Of a stretch of 64,000 bases of DNA, positions 59,801 to 64,000 are shown piece after piece. How positions within the stretch are numbered: the stretch's first letter is position 1; every line of letters begins with the position of its first letter. The notes below the pieces were generated by a model. The model saw only the letters and a program-made list of their open reading frames with translations, was not told where the DNA came from and searched no databases. Position numbers and translations under genes: made by a program. This stretch comes from Trachythela sp. YZ-2020. Lineage: Eukaryota; Cnidaria; Anthozoa; Malacalcyonacea; Clavulariidae. The stretch is from assembly GCA_016169945.1 (NCBI GenBank), contig JADLSH010000395.1, forward strand, positions 3,078,501-3,142,500. Reading direction: 5' to 3'.

Positions 59801-61258
59801 CTGTCATAAATTTCTGTCTAGACTGTTTGACAAGCTGTTTTGAAATTATTTTTTGGCAATCGATTATTCTTAACAATAATTGGATCATCGAAAACAGCTT
59901 TTTATAGCATGATACCTGAATAAGTTATAGTTTCTGAATTTAAAAATTGTGAAGAGATGGCATAATAATTGTACATGTGATCAAATGCCACAAATGCGAC
60001 TTGTTTGATTTCTCTGCTAGTACTAATGGGCTCACAACAGCTGTCAAATAAAAACTGTAAAAACATTCCCCTTTCTTTGAAGTGACATTAACCACTGTGG
60101 GCGTGTGGAAATCTATTATTAATATTAATCGATTTTTGATAACGATTAATTGATTATATATACAGTCAAACCTGTATTAAGCGGCCACCCTGTATATTAA
60201 ACGGCCGTTATTGAAGTCCCGGTTGTTTACTTAGTTATATTCTGTAAACACTACCTCTATTAAACGGCCACCTCTATTAAGCGACCGTGGCCACTTGTGC
60301 ATAGTCCCACTGAATGGATTAACCTGTACTGAATGGCCAGACTGAATTTACATGGTGCTTTCAATGCTCCACTTGGTTGTTTTGACAAAAAAATTCAGAT
60401 TTTCAATCGCAGATCAATAGGAATACATCTGGGAATACAGTATACTATCGTGTTTTTGTGTGTGTTTTTTTTTCATTTGCTCCTATTGTACGTAGTGCAG
60501 CTGCACCTATTTTAACATGGGTGTCACATTAAGAGCAAGCAAAAATTTCTATCCAGTGGCTTTTGAGATCTTGATATTTTCAATGAGCAATACGAGCGAG
60601 AATGGTTAACTTTCATCAAGGCTTACTGTAAATTAATATTTGAAGTAATATTACCTTCAGAATTTGGCCTCCATCAGGATACTTCTGCAAAATACTTTGT
60701 ATAAGTTCTACTAGGGTTGGTAGTCGATGACCACAGTGGCGTTGTCCTGTAAATAATGGAGCAATGGATAATTGTTATAAATATGAAACAAAGTTTTTCA
60801 CCTAGATTCATAGATCAGTAAATTTTAACATTATCTTCGACAGTTTGAACTTGCATATATAGACATAAATTAGCCCCTTACTTAAGGCAGGGCATGGGCC
60901 AAGGGGTTCGACATGCAGACTCCCAGAAAAAATCAAGAAATCCCACGAAAAAACCCCCTCAACTTCATAAGAACCTTCCAAGTTCGGCAATCAATGCTGT
61001 CTGTATTTAAGTCATGATTCTAGCGTCATTCTAATTATTCTGTGTTGTTGCTAGTAGAGCATCCGGCATTTCCGGTTTTCCTAGAAACGCAAACAATAGG
61101 CTGTAGTTTTGTTTCGTTTTGCCGTATCGACCTTAATTTATTAAAAATCGAGACATTTAAACGTTGCAGTTACCCGAAATAAGACAAAACATGTAAAATG
61201 CTCTGCAGTACAATCAAACAATCAAAAATATCTTACTGCTCTTTTTAATTTCGGCCAT
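31683..61258 (-). CDS. SACS-like: Sacsin-like giant co-chaperone (four exons, one frameshift)
   Basis: Exons on the minus strand: 61237-61258, 60655-60746, 54816-55074 and 31683-53837. All junctions fit AG/GT and frame. The product is about 7,500 residues, against about 4,580 in human sacsin. In order it has six HSP90-like ATPase modules ([15 protein letters not shown] motifs at about 55055, 50000, 46940, 43875, 40805 and 37670, each with a following GRFGLGFN or similar), spaced about 1,020 residues apart in the giant exon, then a DnaJ domain and a HEPN domain. The 5' exon gives MAEIKKS and no ubiquitin-like domain, unlike vertebrate sacsin. Sacsin acts in cytoplasmic protein quality control. 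A +1 frameshift near 34600 splits the giant exon; apart from it the frame is open for over 22 kb. Confidence 0.85.
31695..32098 (-). other. HEPN domain region of sacsin
   Basis: Encodes [40 protein letters not shown] and YYLPTRYPN, the helices and nucleotide-binding features of the C-terminal HEPN domain that dimerises in sacsin. Confidence 0.9.
32310..32515 (-). other. DnaJ domain region of sacsin
   Basis: Encodes [18 protein letters not shown], then [15 protein letters not shown]. The HPD tripeptide, needed for stimulating HSP70 ATPase in J-domain proteins, is intact (codons near 32380-32395). Confidence 0.9.
41690..44759 (-). repeat. Intragenic tandem module, copy 3
   Basis: Third unit; near-identical to copy 2 except for its last 100 or so bases near 41,690, where it passes into the more diverged fifth module. 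It carries its own small changes (for example VVFKELIQ where others have GVFKELIQ). Confidence 0.85.
44760..47819 (-). repeat. Intragenic tandem module, copy 2
   Basis: Full 3,060-bp unit. By eye it differs from copy 1 at only a few percent of bases, with no stop and no frame change. Same landmarks at the same offsets, for example GGGTTGCATCTCTTCTGG at 46260 against 43200 and the T-variant at 49320. Confidence 0.9.
47820..50640 (-). repeat. Intragenic tandem module, copy 1 (5'-most)
   Basis: One unit of the 3,060-bp tandem array inside the sacsin giant exon, oriented with the gene. The high identity fades after about 50400, so this copy is slightly short at its 5' side. It encodes one whole ATPase module. 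Confidence 0.85.
54130..54262. repeat. Four-copy ATCCAGTCCTA tandem repeat
   Basis: About four imperfect copies of an approximately 33-bp unit containing ATCCAGTCCTA and AACTGAATAAATTT. In sacsin intron 3. Confidence 0.65.
54701..54802. repeat. 57-bp direct duplication next to the sacsin exon 3 donor
   Basis: GAAAATTCTTTTGAAAACAA with GCATATATATGCAACAAATATAAT occurs twice, 57 bp apart, ending about 10 bp from the exon 3 donor. GCATATATATGC is itself a palindrome. Confidence 0.85.
54816..55074 (-). CDS. Sacsin exon 3: first ATPase module core
   Basis: 259 bp between TTAATAG and GTATGT, phase 0 in, phase 1 out. Encodes [28 protein letters not shown] and [14 protein letters not shown]: the Asn and Asp of the N-box and the glycine-rich lid of a GHKL/HSP90-type ATP site. 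Confidence 0.9.
55075..55857. other. Sacsin intron 2, part 3' of the retrotransposon in gene sense
   Basis: AT-rich intron sequence between exon 3 and the LTR element. No conserved coding signal seen. Confidence 0.4.
55863..55941 (+). repeat. 5' LTR, 79 bp (internally deleted)
   Basis: Matches the 3' LTR without a mismatch over its whole length but lacks 75 bp of the centre. TG...CA ends are intact. Confidence 0.85.
55964..56490 (+). pseudogene. gag remnant
   Basis: From ATG at 55964 (MAETDEATS) a frame runs to an in-frame stop at 56315-56317; homologous-looking sequence goes on in the same frame to about 56482. It has the look of a retrotransposon gag core ([27 protein letters not shown]). 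A cysteine-bearing remnant after it may be what is left of a zinc knuckle. A GGACACAGGGGCTGCAGTTAC duplication at 56518 and 56545 adjoins the protease part. Confidence 0.7.
56510..57995 (+). pseudogene. pol remnant: protease, reverse transcriptase, RNase H
   Basis: One frame carries, in order, an aspartic protease site (DTGAAVTVL), a reverse transcriptase ([53 protein letters not shown] in place of the usual YxDD) and RNase H ([24 protein letters not shown]). In-frame stops fall at 56726-56728 and 57731-57733, and the frame changes near 58000-58040. Inactive as it stands. Confidence 0.85.
58040..59487 (+). pseudogene. pol remnant: RNase H end and integrase
   Basis: After a frame change come the RNase H connection ([17 protein letters not shown]), an integrase zinc-binding-like region (HIHTGHLGM) and the catalytic core ([20 protein letters not shown], then GPQYDAECF and [12 protein letters not shown] in another frame). 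Stops at about 58372 and 58520 and a frame change near 58820 break it. The last frame (59224-59487) ends just before the purine tract. Confidence 0.75.
59581..59734 (+). repeat. 3' LTR, 154 bp
   Basis: Full-length copy with TG...CA ends. Unusually short for a Gypsy-type LTR. Confidence 0.85.
60165..60345. repeat. Pogo/Tigger-like terminal repeat fragments
   Basis: CAGTCAAACCTGTATTAAGC followed by several GCGGCCACC/TATTAAACGGCC units, and a weaker mirrored end (TTAACCTGTACTGAATGGCC). This looks like the inverted ends of small pogo-type elements flanked by TA. No transposase. In sacsin intron 2. Confidence 0.5.
60655..60746 (-). CDS. Sacsin exon 2
   Basis: 92 bp between TTTACAG and GTAATA. 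Encodes [19 protein letters not shown] then [11 protein letters not shown], the segment that precedes the ATPase N-box in every sacsin repeat. Confidence 0.85.
61237..61258 (-). CDS. Sacsin exon 1 (start codon)
   Basis: Encodes MAEIKKS plus one base before a GTAAGA donor. Joining to exon 2 gives [15 protein letters not shown] in frame, matching the xGQR..PTL entry into the first sacsin repeat. Chosen because it is the nearest upstream ATG whose donor phase fits. Confidence 0.6.
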
Positions 61259-61429
61259 TTAGTTGTTTCCAACGACTGGCTACATGTCGCATTCAAACCA
61301 AGCGGCACCCAACTGCGCCTTTCCAAACACTCGATAAAACCCAATGCGACTTTTGCTATCTTTTTCCACCTAGTGAAGGTGAAAATGTTTATTATCTAAT
61401 TATCTTACGTGTGTGAAATTCTCAAACTC
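61259..61429 (-). promoter_or_regulatory. Sacsin 5' flank
   Basis: The 171 bases between the start codon and the palindrome must hold the 5' untranslated region or part of the promoter, unless transcription starts inside the palindrome arm. No TATA box stands out. Nearby CCAAT motifs lie in the arm (about 61545 and 61585). Confidence 0.35.
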
Positions 61430-63110
61430 TTACTGTCGTTCCAATTGAAGTGTTTCTCGAATATTGATTCGATACATTACCTCGCGCTGACCAATTCATT
61501 TGTTCAAGTTCCTCGAGATATTCATACACTTCCTGTGAAAGTTGACCAATCACAATCCGTATGTGATTTGAATACGAATCAACTGACCAATGAGGAACTG
61601 ATCCTGCATTGCAGGAAGTAAACAATATTCAAAAATCAAGAATTCGGTTGTTTTCATCATTCATGTAACTGAAATTCTTCAAATGTGTTTACATTTGTGC
61701 TCAGAAAAACCTTTAATTGAAATACATGTATGGCTTCTCAAGAAAAATGTCAAAGTGTTGAAGATTTTCTATGGTTTAGAAAACGGTTTAGAACCAGAAT
61801 GGAATAAATATGCAAAGCCGCGTTGCGAGATCAAGGTTTTACTTCAACAAATATAACAAATATTCATTTTATTTTTAGAAACTAAGCGATCAAACGTGGC
61901 GGTTTTCTAATCTATATTTCAAAGGAAAATGTCACTTTCATCTGTTTACAATATATATTTTTTCCCGTTAACTCTTTTAGTACAGTAAAAATAATGTGTA
62001 TCAACACGTCATTTTATAGTGCAATGAATGTCAGTGGCAAATTTTGGTTTATAGACCAAATAGTTTATTGTAAAGGTATGAAGAAAAGTTTTTTCTAACT
62101 TTCAAATTTGTTCTCTGTATGAAATTGTAACAAACTTTTAACACTGTAATATAGCAATACTATTAGAAACAATATAGATTATAGTACAATTTTATAGTTT
62201 TAAAACACAAATATGTATTTATGTACTTGCTTGACATTTATGATTTTAATAGACAAACAGTGACAGTGTTTATTTTTGTGGCGCTATTTTGAGGATCGAT
62301 TCTGATATATAATATATACGATAATAAATCAAAAATGTCAAGCAAGTACATAAATACATATTTGTGTTCTAAAACTATAAAATTGTACTTAATAATCTAT
62401 ATTGTTTATAATATTACTATATTACAGTAAAGTTTGTTACAATTTCATACAGAGAACAAATTTGAATTCTTCGTACTATTTGGTCTATAAACCAAATTAT
62501 TTGGTCTATAAACCAAAATTTGCCACTGACATTCATTGCACTATAAAATGACGTGTTGATACACATTATTTTTACTGTACTAAAAGAGTTAACGGGAAAA
62601 AATATATATTGTAAACAGATGAAAGTGACATTTTCCTTTGAAATATAGATTAGAAAACCGCCACGTTTGATCGCTTAGTTTCTAAAAATAAAATGAATAT
62701 TTGTTATATTTGTTGAAGTAAAACCTTGATCTCGCAACGCGGCTTTGCATATTTGTTCAATTCTGGTTCTAAACAGTTTTCTAAACCATAGAAAATCTTC
62801 AACACTTTGACATTTTTCTTGATTTCAATTAAACGTTTTTCTGAGCACAAATGTAAACACATTTGAAGAATTTCAGTTACATGAATGATGAAAACAACCG
62901 AATTCTTGATTTTTGAATATTGTTTACTTCCTGCAATGCAGGTTCCTCATTGGTCAGTTGATTCGTACTCAAATCACATACGGATTGTGATTGGTCAACT
63001 TTCACAGGAAGTGTATGAATATCTCGAGGAACTTGAACAAATGAATTGTTCAGCGCGAGGTAATGTATCGAATCAATATTCGAGGAACACTTCAATTGGA
63101 ACGACAGTAA
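61430..63110. repeat. 1.68-kb near-perfect palindrome (inverted repeat)
   Basis: Arms 61430-62248 and about 62324-63110 are inverted copies of about 800 bp with high identity and a 75-bp spacer. Outer ends are TACTGTCGTTCCAATTG and its complement, with TA at both edges. Small indels (for example GATCC/CC near 61605 against 62935) show that the arms have begun to diverge. Each arm has two CCAAT boxes (GACCAATCACA and TGACCAATGAG). No transposase frame; mirrored short frames are artefacts of the palindrome. Confidence 0.85.
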
Positions 63111-64000
63111 ATGTGTTAATATTATGTCTTTTCATGCGGTATGTTCGTGCTTTAATTCAATTTCTTGTTTATATTTGTATATTTGATGACGACAACACAT
63201 GAAATAGCGAAAACAATATAATTAAACCTCAAATTTGCAACAACTGGTCCAAATATTGTCATTACCTGGATTTCTAGGAAGTTCCAATAACTGATTCAAA
63301 ACCAAATTGTTTCAAAGAAATGAAAGATAATTCCGCTTTCACGCCTATGATACATGTACAGTAGTAATACCTGCACAGCTAGTTTACCCGTTGGTGTCGT
63401 CATGCTGTTTATCGTGCAGGAACGGCGTCTTCTAAAACGCGGAATGGGATCCTGGAACATCTGAAATATCTGGAACATGGGAGCATATCAGTTCCACGCG
63501 CTTTTTGGCTTGATTTTTTCAAGTTTGTTGCTGTGCCAATTGGATTTAGACGGCAAACTTATCATGAGACGTTTCTCTATTTAATTCGGCATATGATATT
63601 ACAGTCATTTTCAACTGACTTTACACCGGAAGTTTCGCAAGTTCGTTGCCAAGAAAGTTTACGCTTAGTTCCAAATTTGGAATATTGGGCGGTAAATTCG
63701 TAACGAACTTCGTAACGAACTTTGTTGACGAACTTGTGAACTTGGCGAATTCGATGAATGTCAATGTTGGTTTATATTGAAACTTTGGACGCAGACAAAT
63801 TATAAAACTCGTATAGTAATGAGGGCCCTGTACTGGCTTCCGAAATCCCGCCATCCCGACCGATTTCCTTCAATCAATCCCAGAATCCTCTCATTTAATT
63901 TCCCGTTCCGTCCGTTAAGGATGATAATTAAAAATAAATATGCATGAAAAAAAAGATGACAGAGATGACACAAAAACATAAAAAGTAATAATAAACGGCT
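63111..64000. other. No recognisable gene
   Basis: AT-rich. A stretch with repeated AACTTCGTAACGAACTT-like words lies near 63690-63735. Short frames carry no motif I recognise. Confidence 0.4.

Noticed and set aside
31683..61258. Functional link between sacsin and the ApeC receptors as one system
   Set aside because: They are convergently transcribed with 2.3 kb between them and share no control signals that I can see; closeness alone is not evidence in an animal genome.
61409..63202. Pair of protein-coding genes in mirror image
   Set aside because: The short frames (about 67-105 codons) are the same sequence read from the two arms of a palindrome and have no recognisable domain or splice support.
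63621..63854. 77-codon frame starting MAGFRKP on the minus strand
   Set aside because: Repetitive FVTKFVTN content from a local AACTTCGTAACG repeat; no homology recognised and no splice partner.

Overview
This is a eukaryotic, AT-rich, intron-bearing window with dense, mostly non-autonomous transposons. It looks like an aquatic invertebrate, plausibly an anthozoan cnidarian. The reasons are genes with the apextrin C-terminal (ApeC) domain, a family I know from cnidarians, amphioxus, echinoderms and molluscs, and a giant near-single-exon sacsin gene. The phylum is an inference, since no rRNA or mitochondrial marker is present.

Layout. (1) 1-4.87 kb holds repeats: a TTA-flanked foldback element carrying a tRNA-like segment, a tandem array of small MITEs and a broken LINE. 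(2) 4.87-6.99 kb (+) holds the last four exons of gene C, a membrane receptor whose tail has five YE(R/N/E)V motifs; its ectodomain lies upstream of the window or is not recognisable here. (3) 7-10.8 kb holds more MITEs, including two mariner-like deletion derivatives joined at one TA. (4) 10.9-20.9 kb (+) is gene A: signal peptide, ApeC (two exons), one CUB, two duplicated 48-bp linker exons, a membrane exon and a possible tail exon. Its introns carry several transposons. (5) 21.9-29.3 kb (+) is gene B, a tandem paralogue: signal peptide, ApeC, two CUB exons, then one exon with the membrane segment and a tyrosine-rich tail with an ITAM-like spacing. (6) 29.3-31.7 kb is a convergent intergenic region. 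(7) 31.7-61.3 kb (-) is a sacsin-like gene of four exons encoding about 7,500 residues: six HSP90-like ATPase modules, a DnaJ domain and a C-terminal HEPN domain. Three modules form a near-identical 3,060-bp tandem array. One +1 frameshift breaks the giant exon near 34.6 kb. A decayed Ty3/Gypsy-type element lies antisense in intron 2. (8) 61.4-63.1 kb is a 1.68-kb inverted repeat starting about 170 bp upstream of the sacsin start codon. (9) No gene was recognised from 63.1 kb to the end.

How it may work. ApeC domains of amphioxus apextrin-like proteins bind bacterial peptidoglycan, and CUB domains are common extracellular binding modules. Placing them on a membrane protein with phosphotyrosine-type tails suggests a family of innate recognition receptors (inference). 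Gene C may belong to the same class, because its membrane exon starts in the same splice phase. Sacsin is a cytoplasmic co-chaperone-like protein; its closeness to the receptors may mean nothing. Two breaks, a 4-nt difference in gene B and the sacsin frameshift, need checking against reads before either gene is called functional or dead.
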